64,000 nucleotides of DNA from an uncultured Acidobacteriota bacterium (GCA_903847975.1 CAINFC010000208.1:1-64000); one strand, 5' to 3'. Positions 51,023 through 60,223 are shown, numbered from the stretch's first letter. The notes: generated from the letters alone by a model not told the origin. Made by a program: numbers and translations.

Positions 51023-53302
51023 TTAAACCCTCGTCAGCTTGGAAAAGCTCTGCAGCAGCTTCTTCCTGCCGTACAGGTCAAACTGGACGGTGAGCTTGAC
51101 ATCTTCTCCCTGCTTTTCCGCGGTCACAATCCGGCCGGTGCCGAACTGCGGATGGCGGACACGCATTCCCGGCGCCAGGTTCCCATCCCGGGCAGAATGG
51201 GCCGAATAGCTTTCCGCCTTGTGCAAAGCCTGCTTTTCGGCCAGCCCTTCCAGGAACTGGGCCACGCTGGCCTTGCTGTTGTATGTCTTGCCGGCGAAGG
51301 GAACCGCGGAGCGCCTGGGCGCAGAGGCGGAATCCCCATCGTCCCAGGGCTGTTCCCGGAACCCGGCGGCCGGTCTTCCGTCCCGGCGGACGAGATGGTC
51401 CGGAATTTCCTTCAGAAACCGGGAAGGCACATTCATTTCCTGCCCCTCGCCGCCGCTGCTGAAGGTGCGCCGGTAAAGGGCCCAGCTTAAGAAGAGCTGC
51501 TTCCTGGCGCGGGTCATCCCGACGTAGCAGAGCCGCCGCTCCTCCTCCTCCATGGCGGTCTGGTTCAGGGACTGCATGTGTGGAAAAAGCCCTTCCTCCA
51601 TCCCCGCCAGAAAGACGGCGTCGAATTCCAGCCCCTTGGCCGCATGCAGGGTCATCAGGGTCACCTGGCAGCGTTCGTCGAAGCTGTCCGTGTCGCTGGA
51701 AAGGCTGGCCCGGTCCAGAAATTCGGCCGCGGAAAAGCCCTGGGCTTCCCACTCCTGGGCGGCGGCCGCCAGTTCCTCGATGTTCCCCAGCCGCGACTGG
51801 GCCTCCGGGGTCTTTTCCTCCTGCAGCATCTGGCGGTATCCGCTGCATTCGGCCACCCGCCGGATCAGAAGAGATAGAGGTATGGATTCCATTTCCTCCC
51901 GGAGCCCCTTCATCATTCCGGCAAATTCCTTCAGGCGCTTATGGGTGCGGCCGCCCAGCTCGAAATCCTCGGCAAAGGCCTGCAGCGAGAGCCAGAAGCT
52001 CTGCTTTTCCCGATTGGCGTGAGATTTCATCTTCTCGATGGTCTGCTCTCCGATCCCCCGCGAAGGGGTGTTGATGATCCGTTCCAGCGCCAGGGAATCG
52101 TCCGGGTTGCGCAGGAAGCGCAGGTAGGCCAGAAGATCTTTGACTTCCGCCCGGGCATAGAAGCTCAGGGCTCCGACCAGCCGGAAGGGGATGCGCAGCC
52201 TCCGCAGTTCCTCTTCGAAGTAGCGGGACTGGAAATTGGTCCGGTACAGGACGGCAAAGCTCCAGCGCGGGTGCTGAGCACGCAGATCTGTCAGCTTGCG
52301 GGCTACGCGCTGGGCCTCCTCGCTGCCGCTGGAGCACGAAAAACAGTGCAGAAGCTCGCCCGGCTTGTTTTCGGTCCACAGCACTTTGCCCCGCCGCTGC
52401 AGGTTTTTGCTGACCACCGCGGAAGCAGCCTCCAGGATATGACCGGTGGAGCGGTAGTTCTGCTCCAGCTTCAGGATCCGGGCCCCTGGAAAATCCTTCT
52501 CGAACGACAGGATGTTTCCGATCCGGGCTCCCCGGAAAGAGTAGATGGACTGGTCCTCATCGCCCACCGCACATATGTTCCAGGGCTCGCCTACCAGCAG
52601 CTGCATCAACCGGTGCTGCAGCATGTTGGTATCCTGGTATTCATCCACCAGAAGCTGGCGCACCCGATTCTGGTAGCTCAGCCGGACCGACTCGTTCTCT
52701 TGCAGAAGCTCCAGGGATTTGCAGAGCAGATCGTCAAAGTCCATGGCGTTGGACAGCCGCAACCGTCGCTCGTACTCGTTGCGGATGCGAGCCAGAGCCT
52801 CCCCTTCCAGCCGCCCCCCGGAATAGGCCTGGGTAGTCTTCCGTTCCTCCCCGGAGTTCTTGGCCAGGCTGATCATCGACAGGGCTTTCCGGGGCGTGAA
52901 CAGGCCCTCCGGCATGTCCAGGTCTTTCAGGCAGGCTTTGACCAGGCGCATCTGGTCATCGGTATCAAAAATGGTGAAATCCCGGGTATAGCCAAGCAAA
53001 CCGGCATGCAGGCGGAGAATCCGTACACAAAGGGAATGGAAGGTGGAAACCCATGGGCCCGAACGGCCCTCACCCGGAAGGACGGACTGAACCCGGGCTT
53101 TCATCTCCTCGGCAGCCTTGTTGGTGAAGGTCACCGCATAAATATGCTCCGGGAAGGCGGTCCGCGACTGGACCAGGTGTACGATGCGGCAGGTGATCAC
53201 CCGCGTCTTTCCGCTTCCGGCACCGGCCAGAACCAGCACAGGGCCTTCTCCGTGGAGCACCGCCTCCCTCTGTGCCGAGTTCAGACCGGATAATAAATCC
53301 AT
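51023..53302 (-). CDS. pcrA: PcrA/UvrD-type DNA helicase
   Basis: A 759-residue superfamily 1A helicase. Motif I VLAGAGSGKTRVI, Ia FTNKAAEEMKARV, II LLVDEYQDTN, III GDEDQSIYSFRGA, IV LEQNYRST, V TLMTLHAAKGLEFDAVFL and VI EEERRLCYVGMTRAR are all present. The C-terminus is the PcrA type (GMRVRHPQFGTGRIV, a UvrD-like tail). It unwinds DNA in repair and replication restart. It lies 30 nt upstream of the APC gene on the same strand. Confidence 0.95.
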   Translation of the reverse strand: MDLLSGLNSAQREAVLHGEGPVLVLAGAGSGKTRVITCRIVHLVQSRTAFPEHIYAVTFTNKAAEEMKARVQSVLPGEGRSGPWVSTFHSLCVRILRLHAGLLGYTRDFTIFDTDDQMRLVKACLKDLDMPEGLFTPRKALSMISLAKNSGEERKTTQAYSGGRLEGEALARIRNEYERRLRLSNAMDFDDLLCKSLELLQENESVRLSYQNRVRQLLVDEYQDTNMLQHRLMQLLVGEPWNICAVGDEDQSIYSFRGARIGNILSFEKDFPGARILKLEQNYRSTGHILEAASAVVSKNLQRRGKVLWTENKPGELLHCFSCSSGSEEAQRVARKLTDLRAQHPRWSFAVLYRTNFQSRYFEEELRRLRIPFRLVGALSFYARAEVKDLLAYLRFLRNPDDSLALERIINTPSRGIGEQTIEKMKSHANREKQSFWLSLQAFAEDFELGGRTHKRLKEFAGMMKGLREEMESIPLSLLIRRVAECSGYRQMLQEEKTPEAQSRLGNIEELAAAAQEWEAQGFSAAEFLDRASLSSDTDSFDERCQVTLMTLHAAKGLEFDAVFLAGMEEGLFPHMQSLNQTAMEEEERRLCYVGMTRARKQLFLSWALYRRTFSSGGEGQEMNVPSRFLKEIPDHLVRRDGRPAAGFREQPWDDGDSASAPRRSAVPFAGKTYNSKASVAQFLEGLAEKQALHKAESYSAHSARDGNLAPGMRVRHPQFGTGRIVTAEKQGEDVKLTVQFDLYGRKKLLQSFSKLTRV

Positions 53303-53386
53303 AGTGGAAATTCGCTGCTCATCCTCCGGAAAGGTCTGCTTTGTTTCGCTGGCCAGGGGCAGGAGTAAGCCGACCGCGGAATGCTC

Positions 53387-54469
53387 TTACTTGACTCCCA
53401 GCTCTTTTTTGGCCTCGTCGAGAACCTTGTTGATACCGACCGTACTCTGGTTGTGAATCGACTTATACAGCTTCTCCAGATACTCGTAGGAGGACTTGGC
53501 GACTTCCCCGTTGATCACATAGGCACGGGCAAAATTTTCGATGGCGCTGTCCGGATCATTCAACCTCCAGTGGCAGGTACCGATCCGGAAATAGGCAAAA
53601 TCGTTTTTCTTGATAAACGTGGCTGCCTTGGTATAGGCATTGATGGATTCCTGCCATTTGTCCTTCTGGAAAAGATTTTCACCGATCACCTGCCAGGCTC
53701 TCCCCTTCTCCCGGCTCAGGTAATCCTTCCATTCGGCGTCGCTGGTGGTCGCCGGCTTGGTCGCCTTGTCCAGGGCAACCAGCATTTTCTGCTGCAGGAC
53801 CGCCGCCTTGTCCAGCTGTTTCTGGTCGGTATGGATCTTGGACAGCTTGGGAATGAACTCCAGCTGGTAGGCAATGTTATCCGGGGACAGGCTCATGGTC
53901 TTCAGGGCCCATTCCATGTACTTGACGTTGTCCTTGGTCGCTTCGTAAGCCATGGTCAGGTAGTAAGCGATGGCCGGGTCCGGCTTGGCGGTGAAAACCT
54001 TCTGACCGTAGTCAATGAACTTGGGGTAGTTCTTCAGCTCGCGGTAGGCTTCCGCTGCCATGGCGGTGCCGAGAAGATCGTTGGGATAGGCTTTGAGGTA
54101 CTCTTCGGAAAGATCCGCCAGTTCCTGGAACTTCTTGCCGTCCAGGGCGTTTTTCAGGAGCTGCTGCATCAACTGCAGGTAGACGGGGGTCACATAGGAG
54201 AGCAGCGCCGATTTGGGATTGGCTGCCGTAAAAGCGGCGATCGCCTGCTTCCGCTTCATCAGGTCCGGTTCGTTCACCGCTTTTTCATAGGCGGCATATT
54301 CTTCTTCCGTGTAGGGAGTGTCGACTTCATCCTTTTTCTGCTGCTGGGAAGCAGGAGGCTGGGACTGTACCAGGGAAGGCCCGGCAAAAAGAGCGGGAAG
54401 ATTGAGCGCGGTGCACAGGAACAGGATGCTTAAAAGCAAAAGAAAAGATGTTTTGCCTCGAAGTTGCAT
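53387..54469 (-). CDS. Exported TPR-repeat protein
   Basis: A 360-residue protein with a signal peptide (LLLLSILFLCTALNLPALFA). Tetratricopeptide-like helical units follow, such as GTAMAAEAYRELKNYPKFI, IAYYLTMAYEATKDNVKYM, and FAYFRIGTCHWRLNDPDSAI then ENFARAYVINGEVAKSSYEYL. ATG at 54469 follows ggaggctatc. No catalytic motif is seen; a periplasmic scaffold is likely. The upstream region is AT-rich and has a TATAAT on the minus strand at 54529-54534. Confidence 0.8.
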   Translation of the reverse strand: MQLRGKTSFLLLLSILFLCTALNLPALFAGPSLVQSQPPASQQQKKDEVDTPYTEEEYAAYEKAVNEPDLMKRKQAIAAFTAANPKSALLSYVTPVYLQLMQQLLKNALDGKKFQELADLSEEYLKAYPNDLLGTAMAAEAYRELKNYPKFIDYGQKVFTAKPDPAIAYYLTMAYEATKDNVKYMEWALKTMSLSPDNIAYQLEFIPKLSKIHTDQKQLDKAAVLQQKMLVALDKATKPATTSDAEWKDYLSREKGRAWQVIGENLFQKDKWQESINAYTKAATFIKKNDFAYFRIGTCHWRLNDPDSAIENFARAYVINGEVAKSSYEYLEKLYKSIHNQSTVGINKVLDEAKKELGVK

Positions 54470-54727
54470 GATAGCCTCCAAAACGGAATCAATAAAAGTT
54501 TTTCAAACCTATAGTTGCCCCGGTCATGATTATATGCGCCACCCAGGTACGGTTCGTGATATTAATATAGCCTAAAAAAATGTGCAATAATGAAAACCAG
54601 GAAATTATGGAATTCATGTCATTTTTACCATTCAATGAAATAAGATGCAAACGGAATCATATTTTTTCAGAACAGGACCGTTTTTCCTCATTTCCCGGTT
54701 CTGATTCCCTTCCTGCCGCGGGTTTTT

Positions 54728-55690
54728 ATGCAGTGGATCACGGTTTCTAGCAGGGATCTGGACTGGAGCGACCGGCGCTTCTGCCTCAGCCTGAATCTCC
54801 CCCGGCCGGAAGTGCTTTTCGGGGAAGAGGATGTTCCTTTCCCGGCAATTCTGCGCCCGGGACTCCGGCCCGGCAGCTGGACAATGGTTTTCGGTCACAG
54901 CCATTGGAGCCATCCTGAAAACCATAGCAGAGAATGGATTTCGGCACTCTGCCTGATGCCCGAGGAAGCGGATGAAAGAAAATGTCTCTATCTGGCTTAC
55001 GGCTTCCGCCGCCGATTCGGCCCCCTGGCTCTGATGGAAAAGGCGTTTCTGGTCCGCAGGCTCTGTGAGACGGGCGGGTATCGGCCGGAGGAACTGGCCG
55101 GTACGTGGCTCAAAGCCCTGGAACTCCCGCCCGGACCGACAACCGTGGAAAAGATGATGCGCCTGGCATCCTGGCCCGAACCCCTGGTCCCGATCGCCGA
55201 GCAGGCAGAAATCAATCCGGCCGTGCTGCTGCAACTTGCGGAGCTGCCCTGCAGCGATGCGGAAGCCATCGTTCCTTTTCTCCAGCGGCACCGCTGGTCT
55301 CACAGCCGCCAGAAGGAAGTGGTGCGGATCTGCCTCGACCTGGCGAAAATCCAGGGGACATGCCTGGCTGACATCGTGGCCGACTGCCGGCAGGTGGAAT
55401 CCGCTCTTCCCGGGGAGACGGCAGGACCGGAGAGGGCGGAGGCTGTACGGATTCATCTCCTGCGGCTAAGGTATCCGCGGCGGAGGGAGGCGGAGGAGCA
55501 GTATGAGGCCTGCCGCCGCAAGCTGCGCCTGCCCCCGGAGATCCGCCTGGCCGAGCCGCCGGACTTCGACGGGGAGAAGTACCGGATCCAGTTTTCTTTT
55601 CGCAGCCGCCGGGAATTGGACCGTGCCGTCGAAAGTCTCGCGCGTCTGGCCCGACAGGAAGAGCTCGACAACCTTTTTCGATTGGTATGA
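54728..55690 (+). CDS. ParB-like helix-turn-helix protein paired with a radical SAM enzyme
   Basis: A 320-residue cytoplasmic protein not clearly assigned to a known family. A degenerate ParB-type pattern is visible: LYLAYGFRRRFGPLALMEKA, then ELAGTWLKALELPPGPTTVE and RLASWPEPLVPIAEQAEIN followed by PAVLLQLAELPCSDAEAI, the order of the ParB/KorB HTH region. The N-terminal part lacks clear ParB boxes. Its end overlaps the downstream SPL-like gene by 4 nt (ATGA), so the two are coupled. A DNA-binding partner for a DNA-repair enzyme is a reasonable inference. Confidence 0.6.
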   Translation: MQWITVSSRDLDWSDRRFCLSLNLPRPEVLFGEEDVPFPAILRPGLRPGSWTMVFGHSHWSHPENHSREWISALCLMPEEADERKCLYLAYGFRRRFGPLALMEKAFLVRRLCETGGYRPEELAGTWLKALELPPGPTTVEKMMRLASWPEPLVPIAEQAEINPAVLLQLAELPCSDAEAIVPFLQRHRWSHSRQKEVVRICLDLAKIQGTCLADIVADCRQVESALPGETAGPERAEAVRIHLLRLRYPRRREAEEQYEACRRKLRLPPEIRLAEPPDFDGEKYRIQFSFRSRRELDRAVESLARLARQEELDNLFRLV

Positions 55691-56817
55691 CCCGCACCGG
55701 CGCCTCGACACAAACCGACGGTTCCGCCTACCGCCCCGAATTCATTCTGGTGGAGCGGGAGGTGGAATCTCTGCCCATGTCGGTCCGGATCCGGGAGCGC
55801 CTTCCGGAGGTTCCGTTTCTGCCGGTGGACAGGGTCGATTCCTGGCTGTCGGAGGTGGGAAACAGCCGCGACCCCCTGCGGGCAGGGAAAAAAATCCTTT
55901 ACCTGACGCGGCACCAGGGACAGGTGCTGAAAACCTGCCAGGGAATGTGCGCTCATGTTTCCTGCTGCCTCTACCATGTGGTGGACTTCGCCTGCAACTG
56001 CCCCCTGGACTGCTCCTATTGCCTTTTGCAGAACTACCTGAACCATCCGCTGATCCGGGTTTATGTCAATACGGAAGAAATGCTGCAGGAGCTGGAGGGC
56101 CGGCTGCAGCGGCTCGGTTCAACCGTTCTCCGGGTGGGGACCGGGGAGCTGACGGACAGCCTGGCACTGGACCGCTACACGCTGCTTTCGGGCGAACTGG
56201 TCCCGCTGTTTGCCCGGTATCCGACCGCAGCCCTGGAGCTCAAAACCAAGACCGCGGAAATCGACAGCCTGGGTCGTCTGGAGCACCGCGGAAGAACGGT
56301 GATCAGCTGGTCGCTGAACACTCCGCGGATGATCGCCGGCGAGGAGTGGGGAGCCTCCCGGCTGGAAGAGCGCCTGCTTGCCGCGCGTCGGTGTTCGGAC
56401 TGGGGCTACCCGGTCGGCTTCCACTTTGATCCTCTGGTCTGGTATGCCGGATGGGAATCGGAGTACCGGGAAACGGTGCAGCAGATGTTCGACATTGTGG
56501 GCCCGGGAAGAATCGCCTGGATCAGCCTGGGGGCGTTCCGGGGGCCGGCCGGGCTGCTGGACACGGTCCGGGAACGGTTCCCCGACAGCACGCTGCCTCT
56601 CGGAGAGCTGCTTCCCGGCGTGGACGGAAAACTGCGGTACTTCCGTCCGCTGCGCGTGGAGATGTTCCGGAAGATGGTCGGGTGGATCCGGGCCGTCCGA
56701 CCGGCCCAGACCGTCTATCTGTGCATGGAGAGCCCGCGGGTCTGGGAGCAGGTATTCGGCTTCCGGGCCACAACGGCCGACGTGGGACGGCTTCTGGACG
56801 CTGCCGTCCTGCCCTGA
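55687..56817 (+). CDS. Spore-photoproduct-lyase-like radical SAM protein
   Basis: A 376-residue radical SAM protein. The cluster motif CPLDCSYC (Cys105, Cys109, Cys112) is followed by LLQNYLNHP, matching the SplB/SPL family CxxxCxxC and YLQ block. LRVGTGELTDSLALD and the SAM-binding region LKTKTAEID follow, then WSLNTPRMI. SPL repairs a thymine dimer of spores with an SAM radical; homologues in non-spore-formers have unknown substrates. A second Cys-rich segment (CQGMCAHVSCCLYH) just before the motif is unusual and may bind another cluster. Confidence 0.82.
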   Translation: MTRTGASTQTDGSAYRPEFILVEREVESLPMSVRIRERLPEVPFLPVDRVDSWLSEVGNSRDPLRAGKKILYLTRHQGQVLKTCQGMCAHVSCCLYHVVDFACNCPLDCSYCLLQNYLNHPLIRVYVNTEEMLQELEGRLQRLGSTVLRVGTGELTDSLALDRYTLLSGELVPLFARYPTAALELKTKTAEIDSLGRLEHRGRTVISWSLNTPRMIAGEEWGASRLEERLLAARRCSDWGYPVGFHFDPLVWYAGWESEYRETVQQMFDIVGPGRIAWISLGAFRGPAGLLDTVRERFPDSTLPLGELLPGVDGKLRYFRPLRVEMFRKMVGWIRAVRPAQTVYLCMESPRVWEQVFGFRATTADVGRLLDAAVLP

Positions 56818-56849
56818 CCGCCGCCTCCAGGGAATGAGCCAGACAGCCG

Positions 56850-56960
56850 CGAAAAGCCCCCGAAAACAGACTTACAAACCAAAGCCGTTTTGAGTACAGT
56901 CTTTAGACTGCGCGCTGCAAGCAGGTTTCCGCTTGTGCCACGCAAGCTTAAAGGTGGAAC
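56850..56960 (+). repeat. Structured intergenic repeat R1, copy 3
   Basis: It carries gaaaacagacttacaaacc, the hairpin CAGTCT-TT-AGACTG, and caagcaggtttccgcttgtg. Compared with CAGCCT/AGGCTG in copies 1 and 2, both strands of the stem have changed so that pairing is kept. It lies between the convergent SPL-like and pcm genes; the rest of 56818-57035 holds no gene. Confidence 0.75.
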
Positions 56961-57035
56961 TCCATACGGATTTAATTTGCGAACCGGATCCGGATCGTCT
57001 CGCAAAAGCCCTTTAGGCTGCGGATGCGGGAGCCA

Positions 57036-57818
57036 TTATCTCGGCGGGGCGGCGATCTGGGCTTTTCCGGTCATGGGAACAAAACGGACCGGGAGGATCG
57101 CTTTCTTCCGCAGGCCCTCCGGGGTCTTCTGCAGAAGAATCAGGTCCTGGGTGAAAACTCCGACCGGAATGATCATGGATCCGCCCTCGGCCAGCTGATC
57201 GATGAGCGGCTGGGGAATTCGCTCGGGGGCTGCGGTGACAATGACCGCGTCGAAGGGTGCCTCCTCCGGCCATCCCTGGTATCCGTCTCCGCAGCGAACC
57301 TGAATGGAGGCGTACCCCAGCGATTTCAGGCGGGCGTCCGCCTCCCGAGCCAGCGGCTCGATGATTTCGATGGTATATACCCGGGCGCCCACTTCCGCCA
57401 GAACCGCAGCCTGGTAACCCGAGCCGGTGCCGATTTCCAGGATCTTTTCTCCGCCCTTGAGCCGCAGCGCCTGGGTCATGAAGCCGACGATATAGGGCTG
57501 GGATATGGTTTGGCCGAAGCCGATCGGCACCGGGTTGTCCTCATAGGCATCCGGGCGGTTTTCCGCCGGGATAAAAAGGTGCCGTGGCACCCGCCGCATG
57601 GCCTCCAGGACCTGGCGGTTATGGATATCGCGGCCGGCCAGCTGCTGCTCCACCATGTGGAGCCGTTCCGACAGACGATCCTCGGCGGCCGCCGGGCGCG
57701 CCGGCCTCTCGGGGGCCGAGGGTACCGGGGACCGGCAGTTGGTAAGAAATCCCCAATTCATGAGCAGAACCGAAAAAAAAACCTTTTTCCATTTTATCCT
57801 GGAAACGGCGCGGAGCAT
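57036..57818 (-). CDS. pcm: Exported protein-L-isoaspartate O-methyltransferase
   Basis: A 260-residue enzyme with an N-terminal signal (FFSVLLMNWGFLTNC, where the last Cys, residue 28, has Asn before it, so a lipobox is doubtful). The catalytic part begins LEAMRRVPRHLFIP, has PIGFGQTISQPYIVGFMTQA and the SAM-binding ILEIGTGSGYQAAVLAEVGA. It methylates isoaspartyl groups in damaged proteins. An exported version suggests repair of envelope proteins, though SAM in the periplasm is a problem. ATG after ggagggcatt. Confidence 0.88.
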   Translation of the reverse strand: MLRAVSRIKWKKVFFSVLLMNWGFLTNCRSPVPSAPERPARPAAAEDRLSERLHMVEQQLAGRDIHNRQVLEAMRRVPRHLFIPAENRPDAYEDNPVPIGFGQTISQPYIVGFMTQALRLKGGEKILEIGTGSGYQAAVLAEVGARVYTIEIIEPLAREADARLKSLGYASIQVRCGDGYQGWPEEAPFDAVIVTAAPERIPQPLIDQLAEGGSMIIPVGVFTQDLILLQKTPEGLRKKAILPVRFVPMTGKAQIAAPPR

Positions 57819-57839
57819 AATGCCCTCCGATATCGGTTC

Positions 57840-58964
57840 TTACACGGGATGAACTCCAAGCCCGGATGAATCGGGCAGAATCCAGCGCCCCTGGCGCAGC
57901 GTCAGGCCGGTAAAAAGATCCCGGGCGATGAGCAGATTGCCGTCCAGGTCGAGCCAGTCGACCAGCGGGGCCATGTGCACCGCGGCGGCAATCGCCACGG
58001 AGGTTTCCACCATGCAGCCCAGCATGATCTTCATTCCCAGGGCCCGGGCCATCTGCACCATCCGCAGGGCTTCCTGCGGTCCGCCGGCCTTCATCAGCTT
58101 GATATTGATCCCGTGAAAGGCTGCCGCCAGCTGCGGAATATCCGCGGCTTTCCTGACGCTTTCATCGGCCACCAGCGGCAGCCTGGAGCGCTCCTTGAGC
58201 CAGCGGATGTCCTCCAGCATGGAAGAGGGCATGGGCTGCTCCACGAACTCCACCCCCTGTCCGGCGAGCCAGTCGATATTCTCCAGGGCCTGCTCCCGGG
58301 TTTTCCATCCCTCGTTGGCATCCACCCGCAGCGGCTTGCGGGTTACGCGCCGGATGGCTTCCATGTTGCGCCGGTCGTCGGGGGTCCCCAGCTTGATCTT
58401 CAGGACCGGAAAGGCCTCCGCTTCCGCCACCTTCTGCTGCATGATCTCCGGCGTATCGATGCCGATGCTCATGGTGGTGACCGGTACCTTGGCCGGATCC
58501 AGCCCCCAGAAGCGGTAGAGCGGAATCCCCAGCTTTTTTCCCACCCAGTCCAGGAGGGCGATGTCGATGGCCGCCTTGGCCGCGGTTTGCCCCTCCTCCA
58601 GGGCATGGACCCGCAGCATAAGATCCTGGAACTGCCACCAGTCGGATTGCTCTACAAGGGGTCTGGCTTTTTCGAGGAAGGCGGTCGTGGAGGCCGGAGT
58701 TTCCTGGTAGCGGACATTCGGGGCGGCCTCTCCGACTCCCTCCGTTCCGCCGGAGGAAAGAGACACGAATACGTTTTCCTTGAAGGTGCTGGAATTGCGG
58801 GATATTGTCCAGGCGTGCTTCAGGTCCAGCCGCCGGACCTCCCATTTCATCCGGCCGCCCTTGCGGGCCGACCCTTTCGGCTCCGCCTGGCGCCCCGCTC
58901 CGGCCGCCATGCTGCCGGCCGAAGCCAGTGCCGTTCCCAGGAACTCCTTTCGACTGATGTGCAT
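57840..58964 (-). CDS. Dipeptide epimerase (enolase superfamily, YkfB-like)
   Basis: A 374-residue enolase-superfamily enzyme with a Tat-like signal (ISRKEFLGTALASAGS, Arg-Lys instead of Arg-Arg). Catalytic blocks: VLKIKLGTPD (Lys), RVDANEGW (metal Asp), FVEQPMPS (metal Glu), LVADESV (metal Asp) and GINIKLMKAGG (second Lys), as in L-Ala-D/L-Glu epimerases. It inverts the Glu of muropeptide-derived dipeptides. The start at 58964 follows ggagcagt; the frame continues upstream inside the NlpC/P60 gene but is not real there. It lies 50 nt after the NlpC/P60 lipoprotein gene. Confidence 0.85.
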   Translation of the reverse strand: MHISRKEFLGTALASAGSMAAGAGRQAEPKGSARKGGRMKWEVRRLDLKHAWTISRNSSTFKENVFVSLSSGGTEGVGEAAPNVRYQETPASTTAFLEKARPLVEQSDWWQFQDLMLRVHALEEGQTAAKAAIDIALLDWVGKKLGIPLYRFWGLDPAKVPVTTMSIGIDTPEIMQQKVAEAEAFPVLKIKLGTPDDRRNMEAIRRVTRKPLRVDANEGWKTREQALENIDWLAGQGVEFVEQPMPSSMLEDIRWLKERSRLPLVADESVRKAADIPQLAAAFHGINIKLMKAGGPQEALRMVQMARALGMKIMLGCMVETSVAIAAAVHMAPLVDWLDLDGNLLIARDLFTGLTLRQGRWILPDSSGLGVHPV

Positions 58965-59014
58965 ACTGCTCCTTCCGCGGCCCGGGTTTTTCCCGAAAGC
59001 CTTGCCCGCGCCTC

Positions 59015-60211
59015 TTAGAGGTATCGCCGTGCCTTGCGCAGGGTGCTGCGCCGCTCGGCGTTGAAATCGGGATCCCCCTCCTTCAGGCTGTTGATTTTCA
59101 CGAACCCGGAAGAGTGGATATACCGCCCCTCCCCGAGGTAGAGCCCCACATGGGTGATTTTGATGCCATCCGCGGAGTCCGAACCGAAAAACAGCAGATC
59201 CCCCTTCTTCAGGAGGTCGATTCCGGACTGGATGTCCACCTTCTGCCCGACCTGGGACTGCATGTCCGCATCCCTTGGCAGAACCAGGTTGTTGAAGCGG
59301 AAAACGGAGAAAGTGAATCCGGAACAATCCACTCCCTTGGTGGAGGTTCCTCCCCAGAGGTAGGGGAATCCGAGCATGGTCCGGGCTGTTTCTTCCAGGT
59401 CCTGCGCCGTCGGCTTTTTGGCCGCCAGTGCGGTTTCGTCTAAAATTGCTTTGCTTTCCAGGAATCCGCGCTGCCCGTCCGGGGTTTCAACCTCCACCCA
59501 GCCGTTTTTCTCGCCGATCCGGACCAGCCGGCAGCCCCGAACCACATCTCCCAGGGACGGGGCATCGGCAGCGGGCCGGGTGCGTATCAGATCGAACAGC
59601 CGATCCACGAGAACCTTGGGCCTGGACTTCCAGTTCCGGATCCACTCTTCGTCCCCCGACACGAAGTACCCGCCGGGCATCCAGCCGAGGTAGCCGTCCG
59701 GCATCTTCACCTGGTACCACCCCTCCCACTTCTTCAGCAGCCGCAGCTCCATTCCCATGAGCCCCTGGTTCACCAGGGTGGAGGTGTAGCGGTTCTCCTG
59801 ATACTGGCCGGCCACGCTGTTACGTACAACTCCCCACACGGCCCCCTTCAGGTCGGGATGAGGCAGAACGACGATTTCGTCCTTGAAGCGCCGCTGCGGA
59901 AAGGCTTTCTTCAGCTCGACGAGAAGCTCTTCCTTGGCCTGAGGGTTGTCGACTTCCCCTTTCAGGTCGTACTCTTCGCCGTGGCCGCCCCAACGCACCT
60001 GGAAAACCGAGAGACGCTTGTCCGGCTGGTATTTTTGGCGCACTTCGGAAATCACCGAGGGGATATGAATCGGACGGTATTCCTGGTTCAGCTCGCAGGC
60101 GCAGAGCATCCAGCCGCAGAGCAGCAGCGCGCACATACCGGCCGCTTTCCCCGGGACGCAGAATCGACCCGCGGCAGCGGGCGTTCTCCAAAATTTGCCG
60201 GTCCGGTTCAT
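59015..60211 (-). CDS. NlpC/P60 lipoprotein with SH3 domains (YkfC-like)
   Basis: A 398-residue secreted protein. The N-terminal signal ends MLCACELN, so Cys39 may be lipidated. Two SH3-like regions (about 170-270) precede the NlpC/P60 domain. The catalytic Cys is in GVDCSGFTF, the His in ITHVGLYLG, and a second His in RYIHSSGF. Homologues such as YkfC cut gamma-D-Glu-meso-diaminopimelate bonds. With the epimerase encoded downstream it forms a cell-wall peptide recycling pair, as in Bacillus ykf operons. Order and spacing support cotranscription. Confidence 0.9.
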   Translation of the reverse strand: MNRTGKFWRTPAAAGRFCVPGKAAGMCALLLCGWMLCACELNQEYRPIHIPSVISEVRQKYQPDKRLSVFQVRWGGHGEEYDLKGEVDNPQAKEELLVELKKAFPQRRFKDEIVVLPHPDLKGAVWGVVRNSVAGQYQENRYTSTLVNQGLMGMELRLLKKWEGWYQVKMPDGYLGWMPGGYFVSGDEEWIRNWKSRPKVLVDRLFDLIRTRPAADAPSLGDVVRGCRLVRIGEKNGWVEVETPDGQRGFLESKAILDETALAAKKPTAQDLEETARTMLGFPYLWGGTSTKGVDCSGFTFSVFRFNNLVLPRDADMQSQVGQKVDIQSGIDLLKKGDLLFFGSDSADGIKITHVGLYLGEGRYIHSSGFVKINSLKEGDPDFNAERRSTLRKARRYL

Positions 60212-60223
60212 AGCCAGAAAGAA

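Noticed and set aside
49083-51026. 647-codon plus-strand open frame
   Set aside because: Antisense to the APC permease gene; starts inside repeat R3; low-complexity His/Gln content reflects the antisense codons.
58965-59327. N-terminal extension of the epimerase frame
   Set aside because: It runs over the end of the NlpC/P60 gene; the real start at 58964 has a ribosome-binding site and a signal.
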